From contig SVSH01000002.1 of assembly GCA_015064395.1 (NCBI GenBank), positions 1-64,000 on the forward strand: a stretch of 64,000 bases of DNA, read 5' to 3'. The notes beneath the pieces were generated by a model. The model made no database searches. It saw only the letters and a program-made list of their open reading frames with translations, and was not told the DNA's origin. This DNA comes from Oscillospiraceae bacterium (GTDB taxonomy: Bacteria; Bacillota; Clostridia; Oscillospirales; CAG-272). This document shows, piece by piece, positions 1 through 9,007 of the stretch (position 1 is the first letter of the stretch; each line of letters starts with the position of its first letter). A program made the translations under genes and the position numbers.

Positions 1-33
1 GCTGATCGATACTAATAGACCGAGGGCTTGAAC
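1..33 (+). rRNA. 23S ribosomal RNA, 3' end only
   Basis: The first bases match the conserved 3' end of bacterial 23S rRNA (ACTAATAGACCGAGGGCTTG). Only about 33 nt lie inside the window and the exact 3' end is approximate. No 5S-like sequence follows before the terminator at 158, so the 5S gene seems not to be linked here. Confidence 0.85.
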
Positions 34-157
34 CTCCTAATAGGTCTCAAGTTCACACTATATTTCTTGAGTTTCTTCATACCAATCCATTCCTTTATTC
101 GATTTTCAATGGGCATTGAACCCATTCACCAAAGAAGCAATTATGCAAAGTCCAAGC

Positions 158-183
158 AAGACCGCCGCGTGGCGGTCTTTTTC
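158..183 (+). terminator. Intrinsic terminator of the rRNA operon
   Basis: Arms aagaccgcc and ggcggtctt around a gcgt loop, followed by a T-rich run. It ends transcription from the 23S gene before mgtE. The stretch from 34 to 157 holds no recognisable gene. Confidence 0.85.
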
Positions 184-291
184 TTTATTCGTCATGGTGA
201 AAATAGATATGTGTCACTAAAAGGAGACATACTATCAAATGGGGTGACGGCTGAAAAAACAGGGGCTAACTGTTCAGTCTGCATTTTTGTG

Positions 292-320
292 TTGACATTG
301 CTTTGGGAAAGTGGTAAAAT
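292..320 (+). promoter_or_regulatory. Sigma-A-type promoter for mgtE
   Basis: TTGACA at 292-297 and TAAAAT at 315-320 with a 17-bp spacer. The leader to the ATG at 363 is only about 35 nt, so there is no room for an M-box magnesium riboswitch. Confidence 0.8.
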
Positions 321-362
321 GAGGTATCCGGGCAAGACCCAAGGAAACGGAGGTGCGAGCAT

Positions 363-1745
363 ATGTCCATGGAATATGAGCAGGAGCTGTCCGTGTTTGA
401 TGCGGATGAGCTGCTGGACCTGCTGGACAACAAGCGCTATGCTGATTTTCGGCATCGCGTGAACGAACTCAACCCCGTTGACGTCGCGGAGTTCTTTGAT
501 GAACTGGCCGACGAGCGTCAACCCTCCGTATTCCGATTATTAGATAAGGATATAGCCGCCGAGATTTTTGCCGAGCTGGATGCCGACGTTCAGGAGACGC
601 TGATCGTGGCCATGAGTGACCGCGAGCTGCGCGTGATGTTGGACGAGCTGTTTTTGGACGACGCGGTCGATATGCTGGAGGAAATGCCCTCCAACGTGGT
701 CAAGCGTATCCTCAAGAATGCAACGCCGGAAACGCGGGCACAGATCAATCGCTTTTTGGCCTATCCGGAGGATAGTGCGGGCAGTGTCATGACGGCCGAG
801 TTTATCGAGCTACGCAAGTCCATGACGTGTGCGCAGGCGGTCGATACCATTCGCCGCACGGGTGTGGACAAGGAGACGGTGTACGTGGCTTACGTGACCG
901 ATCCGGGACGCCACCTTGAGGGCGTCATTCGCCTGCAGGACTTGCTGTTTGCCCAGCCGGATGAGATTTTGGAAGATATGATGGATACCAACATCGTGTG
1001 CGCGACGACACACGACGACCGTGAGTCGGTGGCGGCGACCATCTCCAAATACGACCTTCTTGCTCTGCCTGTTGTGGACAAGGAGCAGCGTCTGGTCGGC
1101 ATCGTTACGGTCGACGACGCGATCGACGTCTTGCAGGAAGAGGCGACGGCTGACATCGAAATGATGGCGGCAATTACGCCTACGGAGAAGGCATATCTGA
1201 AGACCTCGGTGTTCGAGACGTTCAAATCCCGCATTCCCTGGTTGCTTCTGCTCATGATCTCTGCCACCTTTACGGGGGCGATCATCACGCATTATGAGGC
1301 GGCACTGGGAACCTGGACGATCCTCACGGCCTTTATGCCTATGCTGATGGGTACGGGCGGTAATGCGGGAAGCCAGTCCTCCATTGCGATCATTCGCTCG
1401 CTTTCCCTTGGTGAGATCGAGCCGCGCGACGTTTTTCGGGTTTTATTCAAGGAATTTCGCGTTTCGCTCATCTGCGGCGTGGTCATGGGCGTGGCGACCT
1501 TTGCCAAGGTGCTACTCATCGACTTGCGCCTGGATCTTTCGCAGATGCTCGTTGCCGTAGTCGTCAGTGTCTCCTTGGTGCTGACGGTCATTCTGGCCAA
1601 GGTCATCGGAACGGTATTGCCGCTGGCGGCCAAGCGGATCGGTCTGGATCCCGCCGTGATGGCAAGCCCCTTTATTACGACACTGGTCGATGCGCTGTCC
1701 TTGATGCTCTATTTTGAGGTGGCGTCGGCCGCGCTGGGGGTATAA
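363..1745 (+). CDS. mgtE: Magnesium transporter MgtE
   Basis: A 460-residue MgtE/SLC41-type Mg2+ channel of the cytoplasmic membrane. An acidic helical MgtE N domain covers about residues 20-125, a CBS pair about 130-250 (in the family these sense cytosolic Mg2+ and close the pore), and a five-helix membrane domain about 285-455. The pore signature GTGGNAGSQSS lies near residue 330. The length is normal for the family. The ATG at 363 follows GGAGGTGCG. It is transcribed alone from its own promoter and ends at a terminator. Confidence 0.95.
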   Translation: MSMEYEQELSVFDADELLDLLDNKRYADFRHRVNELNPVDVAEFFDELADERQPSVFRLLDKDIAAEIFAELDADVQETLIVAMSDRELRVMLDELFLDDAVDMLEEMPSNVVKRILKNATPETRAQINRFLAYPEDSAGSVMTAEFIELRKSMTCAQAVDTIRRTGVDKETVYVAYVTDPGRHLEGVIRLQDLLFAQPDEILEDMMDTNIVCATTHDDRESVAATISKYDLLALPVVDKEQRLVGIVTVDDAIDVLQEEATADIEMMAAITPTEKAYLKTSVFETFKSRIPWLLLLMISATFTGAIITHYEAALGTWTILTAFMPMLMGTGGNAGSQSSIAIIRSLSLGEIEPRDVFRVLFKEFRVSLICGVVMGVATFAKVLLIDLRLDLSQMLVAVVVSVSLVLTVILAKVIGTVLPLAAKRIGLDPAVMASPFITTLVDALSLMLYFEVASAALGV

Positions 1746-1758
1746 CTGAAAATGAATG

Positions 1759-1788
1759 GAGCCATCACTGTTTTGTGATGGCTCTTTT
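1759..1788 (+). terminator. mgtE terminator
   Basis: Perfect 10-bp stem gagccatcac/gtgatggctc, loop tgtttt, then TTTT. Confidence 0.9.
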
Positions 1789-1797
1789 GTATGCAGG

Positions 1798-1826
1798 AAA
1801 AAGAGGCGCCCCGCCGAGGCGGGGCG
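1798..1826 (-). terminator. Terminator of the XRE regulator gene
   Basis: GC-rich hairpin cgccccgcc/ggcggggcg at 1807-1826. On the minus strand it is followed by a T run (bases 1798-1802). Confidence 0.8.
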
Positions 1827-1831
1827 ATAAA

Positions 1832-2887
1832 TTATAGTGCTGCGAGACGTTCCTTGATACTCGTATAACGGCAATCGTTCTTTATCGACGTGAATAAGTT
1901 GTCGTTATTATTGAGATATCTCAAATAAGCGTGACCGAGCGTTTCCTCATTGCTCTTGGCAATGTTATTCTGACCGATTTTGATCTTGTTGACAAGCAAG
2001 GACGAATGAGCAATCTCCGTAAAGCCTTTATAATTCTCAAGGTGTATAAGTGTTTTTTCGAGTTCTTCGATCGCTCGTTCAAACTCTCCTGCTTTACCGC
2101 TTTCAAGAGCCATAAAGAAGCTGATCTTTGCCAGGCGGTCATTGTAGAAGCCAAAATCTTTATCTGTGAAGATCATATGGAACATATCGTAAAGAGAATT
2201 CCACATGGCGTGCTTCTCCTTGTGAGTGTATCCGGAGTCTTTGCAATCAATCAGATACTTCATATAGAGATACATCCGGTCGCAAACCTTCCAAAAATAA
2301 TTTTGGCAATGCTCGACAAGCTCACCCCCTTTAAGCACGTGCAAATAAAGATCTTCTGCCGGAGGCATCATATCCGCATACTGTAATGCTTTGCTTCTAT
2401 CGCCCTTATGCAAATAGGTAAAGCATAGACCGCGAATAGCCCCCATCTTATACTCCATATTTGTAGATTCCAAAAGTTGTTCGCCCAGCATGACTATCTC
2501 ATCAAAGCTTTCGTCGATATAACCGTTCTGCAAGACTCTCATCAAATGGTAACGAACGGTTTCATCGTTTGGATACTTCTTTTGCATCGCGCGACTCAAT
2601 TTCAAGCGCTCAGCAGTTTTGCCTTGACTGTGAAGCTCGGCGTACTTAGCAGTAAATTCTTTGATCTCGGTTTGCTTTTTGCTTTTGGCAATATCGATTT
2701 CAAGCAAAATATCCGCGCTAACTTCGAAGATGTTTGCAAGTATGGGGAGATGAGAAATATCAGGCGCAGTTTTGTCACACTCCCATTGAGAGACAGCATT
2801 TGTAGAAACACCCAACATTTCGGCAAGTTGCTCCTGCGTGATATTTCTATCACGGCGCAGTTTTTTGATTGTAGTTCCAATAGACAT
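1832..2887 (-). CDS. XRE-family transcriptional regulator with TPR-like C-terminus
   Basis: A 351-residue protein whose first ~65 residues form a Cro/cI-type HTH (TQEQLAEMLGVSTNAVSQWE). It is followed by a long helical region with TPR-like character, as in regulators that bind peptides or other ligands. The ATG at 2887 was chosen over an upstream start because AAAGGAG precedes it at the right distance and the HTH begins at once. It is monocistronic. The target is unknown; autoregulation is common in the family. Confidence 0.8.
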   Translation of the reverse strand: MSIGTTIKKLRRDRNITQEQLAEMLGVSTNAVSQWECDKTAPDISHLPILANIFEVSADILLEIDIAKSKKQTEIKEFTAKYAELHSQGKTAERLKLSRAMQKKYPNDETVRYHLMRVLQNGYIDESFDEIVMLGEQLLESTNMEYKMGAIRGLCFTYLHKGDRSKALQYADMMPPAEDLYLHVLKGGELVEHCQNYFWKVCDRMYLYMKYLIDCKDSGYTHKEKHAMWNSLYDMFHMIFTDKDFGFYNDRLAKISFFMALESGKAGEFERAIEELEKTLIHLENYKGFTEIAHSSLLVNKIKIGQNNIAKSNEETLGHAYLRYLNNNDNLFTSIKNDCRYTSIKERLAAL

Positions 2888-3051
2888 AACGATTCTCCTT
2901 TGTGATAATTCAAAAGCGCTTTTGTACACCAATTATACACATCTTTTCGGAAATTTTACACCAAGCATTTTGAGAATGCAATTAAAGTGGCACTTTACTT
3001 TTTACAGTTTTAGTTTATCATAGATTTATAAAAAATCAACATTCTTTTAGG

Positions 3052-3079
3052 AAAAGAGAAGCCCCGCACAAGGCGGGGC
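3052..3079 (-). terminator. Terminator of the second XRE gene
   Basis: Stem gccccgc/gcggggc with a 5-nt loop at 3061-3079; T-rich on the minus strand side. Confidence 0.8.
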
Positions 3080-3084
3080 AACTA

Positions 3085-3885
3085 TCAGATTTTAATGGGA
3101 TAATCACCATATCCCATACAACAGGAAACGCCGTTTAGGGAATAGCGTTGCATCTCAAGTGTGGCAAAAAGAATACACAAACAGGTATGATACATCTCGT
3201 GAATCTCATAGGTCAAGCCCAAAGATTTGTGTTTGGACTTCTTTTCAATGACAATTCCTACAGCAATTAGTTCATCAAGAGATGCCCTTAAGGAGTTTTC
3301 GTCAAAGCTCAATTTTTCTTTCATCTCCTCAAAACTAATATCACTCATAGACATAATTGCTAAACAAACGAGGATGTTATTTCTTTCTGAAAGCGCAGGT
3401 AGTATTTTCTGTGCAAATGTCACGGTGTCCTGATTGATGTTTTCGAAAAAATCTCTTGTAATAATAGCACCATATCCTTTGCCGGATAGCAGAGAAACGC
3501 CGTTTTCACCGGTCAGATGGAGCGGCTCCTTGTGGACAGGGAGACGTAGTGCCCATCTGCCCAGGCCGTGTTGTGCAAATGCAAAAATGGTTAGGGCCTC
3601 TTTGTATGCTTCCGCAGTCATCTGCCCGTGTTGGGCTGCCTTGTCCCAAATTTTATGATAGATATCGCTATAAGCATAGTCCTGACCGTAAAACAGATAA
3701 TCAACACTTACCTCAAAGTATTCCGCAATTAGTGGGAGTGTCTGCGTGTCGGGCAGAGAGGTGTTCGTTTCCCATTTTGAAACAGCTTGCGGGGATATAT
3801 TCAGTGCAAGGGCTAATTGCTCCTGGGTGATGCCTTTTTGCTTTCTGAGATCAGCTATATTTTTGGAGACGTTTATTTCTTTCAT
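3085..3885 (-). CDS. XRE-family transcriptional regulator
   Basis: A 266-residue protein with an N-terminal Cro/cI HTH at about residues 8-62 (TQEQLALALNISPQAVSKWE). The ~200-residue C-terminal part is not recognised; its end resembles a winged-helix-like segment near residues 180-225 (FEEMKEKLSFDENSLRASLD). The ATG at 3885 is chosen because GGAAAGGAAT lies upstream and the HTH starts directly; an upstream in-frame start would add 17 residues. It lies tandem to, but about 200 bp from, the XRE gene at 1832. Confidence 0.75.
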   Translation of the reverse strand: MKEINVSKNIADLRKQKGITQEQLALALNISPQAVSKWETNTSLPDTQTLPLIAEYFEVSVDYLFYGQDYAYSDIYHKIWDKAAQHGQMTAEAYKEALTIFAFAQHGLGRWALRLPVHKEPLHLTGENGVSLLSGKGYGAIITRDFFENINQDTVTFAQKILPALSERNNILVCLAIMSMSDISFEEMKEKLSFDENSLRASLDELIAVGIVIEKKSKHKSLGLTYEIHEMYHTCLCILFATLEMQRYSLNGVSCCMGYGDYPIKI

Positions 3886-4054
3886 ATTTGCAAATTCCTT
3901 TCCGAAATTCACCGTGAGCTCGTCGATGTGCCCCAATTATAACACAAAAAAGAAGCAAAGTAAACAACTTGATCGGCTTGCTTATCAACTCGCAGTTGTT
4001 TGGCGCACAACGAAATCTATCGTTGGTTGTTTTATGGTAGCGGCAATAAAATAA

Positions 4055-4082
4055 GGGAGCCCCATTTTCGGGACTCCCTTTT
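4055..4082. terminator. Terminator of the permease gene
   Basis: Stem gggagcccc/cgggactccc with one mismatch, followed by T runs on both strands, 2 nt beyond the stop of the permease gene. Confidence 0.75.
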
Positions 4083-4083
4083 A

Positions 4084-5253
4084 TCATATTACATAGCAGA
4101 AAACCAAAAGAACGATCAGGAACGTAAAGTTAAAGGCAGAGAAGCGGGCGATATAAGAGCCGGCCTTGCCCGGGTTGTGAGACACGTACTCGCGGAAGGT
4201 GATCAGACTTGCGAGCGAGGCAATGAGTGTGCCGGCGCCGCCGATGTTCACGCCAAGCAACAGCTCACGGTAGTTGTCGGTGAACTGGGAGAGCAGAATG
4301 GCGCTGGGGACGTTACTGATGACCTGGCAGGACAGGGTGCTGAAGACCAGCACGCTGCGGTCGAGGAGTGCGGAAAAGAAGTCGCGGACAACGTCGATGC
4401 GGGCCATGTTGCCCGAGAAAATGAAAAAGCAAACGAAGGTAAGGAGCAGGGGATAGTCCACTTGCTTCAGCGCCTTGCGGTCGGCAAACAGCAGCACGGC
4501 GGGGATGGCGACAAGGCCAACGATATAAGGAATGGTGCGGAAGACGATGGCGATGGACAGCACGAACAGCGCCAGGTAAAGGGCGGTGCGTCCGCGGGGG
4601 AGGGGTTGTTCCTCGCGCTCGGACACCTCGACACTCACCTTGGGCACGAACAAAAGGCAGGCGGCGACGATCATCACAGTTGCCAGCAGAAAGGGCGGGG
4701 CCATGATGGTGACAAATTCGGAATTTGGAATATTAAAATGGGAATAGAGATACAGGTTTTGGGGATTGCCGAAGGGGGTGAGCATACCGCCGAGGTTAGC
4801 GGCGATGTTCTGCATGATAAAGGTGAAGGCCATATGCTTTTGCTGGCCGGTGCAGGACAGGACGAAAAAGCCGAGCGGCAAAAAGGTCAACAGCGCCATG
4901 TCGTTGGCGATGAGCATAGAGCCGAAGAAGGTGATCATCACCAGGGAAAGGACCGCCGTGCGAAGGTTGCCCGTTGCCTTGACGATGCGATGCGCCAAAA
5001 TGGTAAAGAAGCGGATGTTTTTCAACGCGCATACGACAGCGAGGGTGCAAAACAGACAGCTGAGCGTTTTGAGATCCAGGTAGGAGAGATAAGCGGCATC
5101 GGGCGGGACGATGACGGAGGTGACAAGGGCCGCCACCATGGCGATGCAAAGCACGGCGTTTTTGCGGACCCAGCAAAGCAGGCCGGTGACAACGGGCAGG
5201 GAATGGTGACGGTGATGATGCCGAACGCGTCCGGCGGCGTGGGTCAACTGCAT
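4084..5253 (-). CDS. SLC13/ArsB-type anion permease
   Basis: A 389-residue polytopic membrane protein of the ion transporter superfamily (CitMHS, ArsB and NhaD relatives). Family-type motifs are visible: ANDMALLTFLPL (first membrane hairpin), GNPQNLYLYS, SNVPSAILLSQF and NIGGAGTLIASLASL (the second repeat). The substrate (dicarboxylate, sulfate, arsenite or Na+/H+) cannot be read from the sequence. The ATG at 5253 follows a GGAG box; a longer reading frame upstream lacks one. A His-rich stretch, VRHHHRHH near residue 10, is unusual. It is monocistronic. Confidence 0.8.
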   Translation of the reverse strand: MQLTHAAGRVRHHHRHHSLPVVTGLLCWVRKNAVLCIAMVAALVTSVIVPPDAAYLSYLDLKTLSCLFCTLAVVCALKNIRFFTILAHRIVKATGNLRTAVLSLVMITFFGSMLIANDMALLTFLPLGFFVLSCTGQQKHMAFTFIMQNIAANLGGMLTPFGNPQNLYLYSHFNIPNSEFVTIMAPPFLLATVMIVAACLLFVPKVSVEVSEREEQPLPRGRTALYLALFVLSIAIVFRTIPYIVGLVAIPAVLLFADRKALKQVDYPLLLTFVCFFIFSGNMARIDVVRDFFSALLDRSVLVFSTLSCQVISNVPSAILLSQFTDNYRELLLGVNIGGAGTLIASLASLITFREYVSHNPGKAGSYIARFSAFNFTFLIVLLVFCYVI

Positions 5254-5469
5254 AAAAAAGCCTCTCCTTTTCTCAACATTCTGCGCATGACAGCACACGA
5301 GCAATAATATAGCACATTTGAACGAAAATTGCAAGAGCTTTTTTAACAAAATGACAAAAAATCTGTTCTTTTTTTCATGCTTTGGATAGGCAAGCGGCGA
5401 CACATATTTTGAGACCGTCCTGCATAGGATGATGGTGCAAACGTATCATACAGGAAAGGCGGTTTGAAT

Positions 5470-6825
5470 ATGAAAAGAAACAGGGTCATCCGTCGGGCGT
5501 CGCGCTCTTTTTTGCGCGTGCTTTCGCTCTTGGCGGTGTTTTGTCTTTTGGTGACGCTTGGCGGGTGCGGCGCGGCAAAGGACGAAGGAGAGGGGCAGAG
5601 CTCCGATACCGCACTCACCCCCGCGCTTGACGTGCTGGCGGGGCGGACGGACATGGCAGTCGCCACGCTGTGCGGCAACGAGTATTATTTTTCGAGAGAC
5701 GTATTCGCCCGGGCGCTCAACATGAACGTGTCGTCCTTGCAGTCCGTTACCATCACCTCGCTGCCCGGTGTGGAGGACGGGGAATTGATGATGGGGTCGC
5801 TCCGGGTCAGCGCAGGGCAGGTCATATCGAGTGCCAATCTCTCCATGCTGTCCTACGTGGCGGCGGACGACAGTACTCCGGGGGAAGCCAGCTTTACCTT
5901 CACGCCCAACGATGCGGGGTATGAGGTGGTGTGCAACGTCTATTTGCTGAAGGAGCTGAACTATTCGCCTACGGTGAGCATTGCCAGCGCACAGGCCTTG
6001 AGCGTCAGCACCTATCGCAACTATGCGGGCTATGGCAATCTGACAGCCTACGACCCGGAAGGAGACCCCTTGACCTACGAGGTGGTCACAGCACCCAAGC
6101 ACGGGCTTTTGATCATGACGGATGCCGGATGCGGCGAGTACGTTTATCTGCCGCGCAGGGGGTTTAAGGGCGGAGATAGCTTCCGCTACGTCGTTCGGGA
6201 TCTGTACGGCAACTACAGCGCGGCGGCCGAGGTCAAGGTGCAGGTGCTGGAGCCGGCGGTGTCGGTCCATTACGACGATATGCAGGGCAGACGGGACTAC
6301 AATGCCGCGCTGGCGATGTCCGAGGCGGGCATCATGCAGGGAACGGCACTGGACGGCAAGACGTATTTTTATCCCGAGCAGACGGTCAGCCGTTTGGAAT
6401 TTCTGACGATGGCCATGCAGGCAGTTGGCGTTGGCTCGGTGCCGACGGTGAGTGACACCGGCTTTGAGGATGACGCCGACATTCCTGCCGAGGCCAAGGG
6501 CTACGTGGCGGCGGCGTATTCGCTTGGATACATCAAGGGAAGCACGGACAGCGAGGGCAATCTTTGCTTTTTGCCGGGCGCTACCATCACCAAGGCTGAG
6601 GCGGCAGTGATCCTGCGACGCATGGTGGACGTGGATGCGGCACAGCTCACCCCCGCCTTTGCCGACTCGTCCGACATTCCCACCTGGGCCAGCGAGGCCA
6701 TCTCCACGCTGGCGGCTATGGGAATCATGACAAGCACGGGCGGCGCGATCTCGCCCAACGAGCAGCTCACGCGCGGGCAGACGGCTATGATGCTGGCGGC
6801 ACTTTCGCGAGCGGTCGCAAAATAA
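5470..6825 (+). CDS. Lipoprotein with Ig/cadherin-like and three SLH domains
   Basis: A 451-residue exported protein. It has a basic N-terminus, a hydrophobic core and a lipobox LGGC (Cys about residue 34). A beta-rich cadherin/Ig-like segment lies at about residues 170-265 (TAYDPEGDPLTYEV), followed by three S-layer homology repeats at about 275-325, 335-395 and 396-450. SLH domains usually bind pyruvylated cell-wall polysaccharide, so the protein could be tied to both membrane lipid and wall. The ATG at 5470 is preferred over an in-frame TTG at 5464 because AGGAAAGG is then correctly spaced. It is monocistronic. Confidence 0.8.
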   Translation: MKRNRVIRRASRSFLRVLSLLAVFCLLVTLGGCGAAKDEGEGQSSDTALTPALDVLAGRTDMAVATLCGNEYYFSRDVFARALNMNVSSLQSVTITSLPGVEDGELMMGSLRVSAGQVISSANLSMLSYVAADDSTPGEASFTFTPNDAGYEVVCNVYLLKELNYSPTVSIASAQALSVSTYRNYAGYGNLTAYDPEGDPLTYEVVTAPKHGLLIMTDAGCGEYVYLPRRGFKGGDSFRYVVRDLYGNYSAAAEVKVQVLEPAVSVHYDDMQGRRDYNAALAMSEAGIMQGTALDGKTYFYPEQTVSRLEFLTMAMQAVGVGSVPTVSDTGFEDDADIPAEAKGYVAAAYSLGYIKGSTDSEGNLCFLPGATITKAEAAVILRRMVDVDAAQLTPAFADSSDIPTWASEAISTLAAMGIMTSTGGAISPNEQLTRGQTAMMLAALSRAVAK

Positions 6826-6831
6826 CGAAAG

Positions 6832-6863
6832 AGCAGGCTCATCGATCACTCGATGAGCCTGCT
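6832..6863 (-). terminator. Hairpin between convergent genes
   Basis: Perfect 14-bp stem agcaggctcatcga/tcgatgagcctgct, loop tcac. The T-rich side is on the minus strand, so it mainly serves the DUF898 gene but lies directly behind the SLH gene as well. Confidence 0.75.
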
Positions 6864-6876
6864 TGCGTTGCGTCCA

Positions 6877-7176
6877 TTATACGATATGAGTGTGCTTTAC
6901 GACCCACTGCTTCATCTTGATGGTGAGCCAGAAGCCGTAAATGCCGAAGGTGATCAGAGTCAAAAGGAACCACTTGATGTAGTTGCCGAACAGCTGTCCG
7001 CCCGTGCCGTCGAAGGTGAGCTGACGGCCGTCAATGATGGTGTGCTTGGCGATCCAACGCTCTTTGACGCATACCGCCCAGGGAAGGCCGAGACCGAACG
7101 TAAAGGTGATGATCAGACCCTGCAGAATGCCGATGCCGATCATACCGAGCAGTCCGCCTGTGAATTTCGATTCCAT
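6877..7176 (-). CDS. DUF898-like small membrane protein
   Basis: A 99-residue protein with two hydrophobic segments (about residues 8-30 and 65-85) and the YjgN/DUF898-like pattern NYIKWFLLTLITFGIYGFW. It is likely a cytoplasmic-membrane protein of unknown function. AGGAGG stands directly upstream of the ATG at 7176. It is monocistronic and convergent with the SLH lipoprotein gene. Confidence 0.7.
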   Translation of the reverse strand: MESKFTGGLLGMIGIGILQGLIITFTFGLGLPWAVCVKERWIAKHTIIDGRQLTFDGTGGQLFGNYIKWFLLTLITFGIYGFWLTIKMKQWVVKHTHIV

Positions 7177-7313
7177 AAAAATGTCCTCCTTTTTATTTGG
7201 ATGATTCTATTGTAGCATGGAGGATTTCCCTTGTCAACAGGAAATGGGAAGAAAGGCTACAGGCAGGATCGGCGATTTTTTTGCTTGCTAGACAAGAAAA
7301 TTGTACAATCCCC

Positions 7314-7342
7314 TTGTATCAATGGAAAATTTATGATAAAAT
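7314..7342 (+). promoter_or_regulatory. Promoter for prfC
   Basis: TTGTAT at 7314-7319 and TAAAAT at 7337-7342, spacer 17 bp. Confidence 0.65.
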
Positions 7343-7397
7343 AATATGTTAATATGAGTATTTTGCCGCATTGGCGTTTTTTGAAAGGACGACGTAT

Positions 7398-9002
7398 ATG
7401 AATCAACAGCAACTGGCGCACGAGATCGACCGCCGCCGCACCTTTGCCATCATTTCTCACCCTGACGCGGGTAAGACGACGCTGACCGAAAAGTTTTTGC
7501 TTTACGGCGGTGCCATTCAGTCTGCGGGATCTGTCAAGGGCAAGCAGAGCGATCATCACGCCGTTTCCGACTGGATGGAGATGGAGAAAAAGAGAGGTAT
7601 CTCGATCACCTCGTCTGTCATGCAGTTTGAATACGAGGGCTATTGCATCAATATCCTGGACACCCCCGGCCACCAGGACTTCTCGGAGGATACCTACCGA
7701 ACCCTGATGGCGGCGGACAGTGCCGTCATGGTCATCGACGCGGCCAAGGGTATCGAGCCCCAGACCCGCAAGCTGTTCAAGGTGTGCGCCATGCGCCACA
7801 TTCCCATTTTTACCTTTATCAACAAGCTCGACCGCGACGCGCGCGATCCGTTCGATCTCTTGGATGAACTGGAGAGCGAGTTTGGCATCGGCACCTACCC
7901 CATGAACTGGCCCATCGGCTGCGGCATTGGATTTAAGGGAGTGTACGACCGCGAGGCGCACAGAATCCTGGCCTTTGGCGATTCCCACCGCGGCCGTGAC
8001 CGTTTGTCTGCCATCGAATGCGACATCACCGACACCCAAAAGCTGGACGAGCTGATCGGACAGACCGATCGTGAGACGCTGACCGAGCAGGTGGAGCTGC
8101 TCGACGGCGCATGCTTTGATTTTGACATGGCGCAGGTGAGATGCGGTAAGCTCAGTCCCGTCTTCTTTGGCTCGGCACTCAATAACTTCGGTATCGAGAC
8201 CTTCCTGGAGCACTTCCTTCGCATGACGACGGGGCCGCTCCCGCGCCGCGCCATCGGACAGTCGGTCAATCCCACGGATGAGCAGTTCTCGGCCTTTGTT
8301 TTCAAAATTCAGGCTAATATGAACAAGGCGCACCGCGACCGTATTGCTTTTATGCGCATCGTGTCGGGGCGCTTCGACCGCAACAGCGAATATCTGCACG
8401 TGCAGGGCGAGCGAACCCTGAAATTGTCCCAGCCGCAGCAGATGATGGCCCAGGAGCGAGCCGTCATTGACGAGGCGTTTGCGGGCGACATCATCGGTGT
8501 GTTCGACCCCGGTATCTTCTCGATTGGTGACACCGTGTGCGACCCCAAGGCCAAGATCGTGTTTGAGGGCATTCCCACCTTTGCCCCCGAGCGGTTTGCG
8601 CTGGTCGAGCAGATCGACTCCATGAAGCGCAAGCAGTTCGCCAAGGGCATGAACCAGATCGCCCAGGAGGGTGCGATCCGCATCTTCATCGAGCCCGATT
8701 CGGGTATGGAGCGGGTGTACGTCGGCGTTGTGGGTGAATTACAGTATGACGTGCTGGAGTCGCGTATGAAGAGTGAGTACGGCGTGGAATACCGCAAGTA
8801 TCCCCTGCAATACAGCGCCATCCGCCGCCTGCCCGACGGAGTAGATCCCAAAAGCTTGCGCTTGTTTGACGTCAAGTGGGTGCAGGATTTCCGCGGCAAG
8901 AATTATCTTTTGTTCAACAACGAGTGGCACGTGGGTAACACGCTGCAAAACAACGAGGGACTGGTACTTGAGGAGTACGGTCAGGAGCAAACGGAGGAAT
9001 GA
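7398..9002 (+). CDS. prfC: Peptide chain release factor 3
   Basis: A 534-residue translational GTPase that recycles RF1/RF2 from the ribosome after peptide release. G1 SHPDAGKTT is at residues 20-28, G3 DTPGHQDF near residue 88, and G4 NKLD near 142; an EF-Tu-like domain 2 and the RF3 C-terminal domain follow. The length matches bacterial RF3. The ATG at 7398 follows GAAAGGAC; an upstream frame start lacks a site. Its stop lies within the ribosome site/start region of the next gene, so the two are probably co-translated. Confidence 0.95.
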   Translation: MNQQQLAHEIDRRRTFAIISHPDAGKTTLTEKFLLYGGAIQSAGSVKGKQSDHHAVSDWMEMEKKRGISITSSVMQFEYEGYCINILDTPGHQDFSEDTYRTLMAADSAVMVIDAAKGIEPQTRKLFKVCAMRHIPIFTFINKLDRDARDPFDLLDELESEFGIGTYPMNWPIGCGIGFKGVYDREAHRILAFGDSHRGRDRLSAIECDITDTQKLDELIGQTDRETLTEQVELLDGACFDFDMAQVRCGKLSPVFFGSALNNFGIETFLEHFLRMTTGPLPRRAIGQSVNPTDEQFSAFVFKIQANMNKAHRDRIAFMRIVSGRFDRNSEYLHVQGERTLKLSQPQQMMAQERAVIDEAFAGDIIGVFDPGIFSIGDTVCDPKAKIVFEGIPTFAPERFALVEQIDSMKRKQFAKGMNQIAQEGAIRIFIEPDSGMERVYVGVVGELQYDVLESRMKSEYGVEYRKYPLQYSAIRRLPDGVDPKSLRLFDVKWVQDFRGKNYLLFNNEWHVGNTLQNNEGLVLEEYGQEQTEE

Positions 9003-9007
9003 GTAAG

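Noticed and set aside
180..362. M-box magnesium riboswitch before mgtE
   Set aside because: The promoter at 292-320 leaves a leader of about 35 nt, too short for the element, and none of its conserved helices are seen.
4000..5307. A 435-codon open frame on the plus strand
   Set aside because: It lies antisense to the SLC13/ArsB permease, has a charged, low-complexity composition with no ribosome site, and is explained by the GC-rich codon positions of the real gene.
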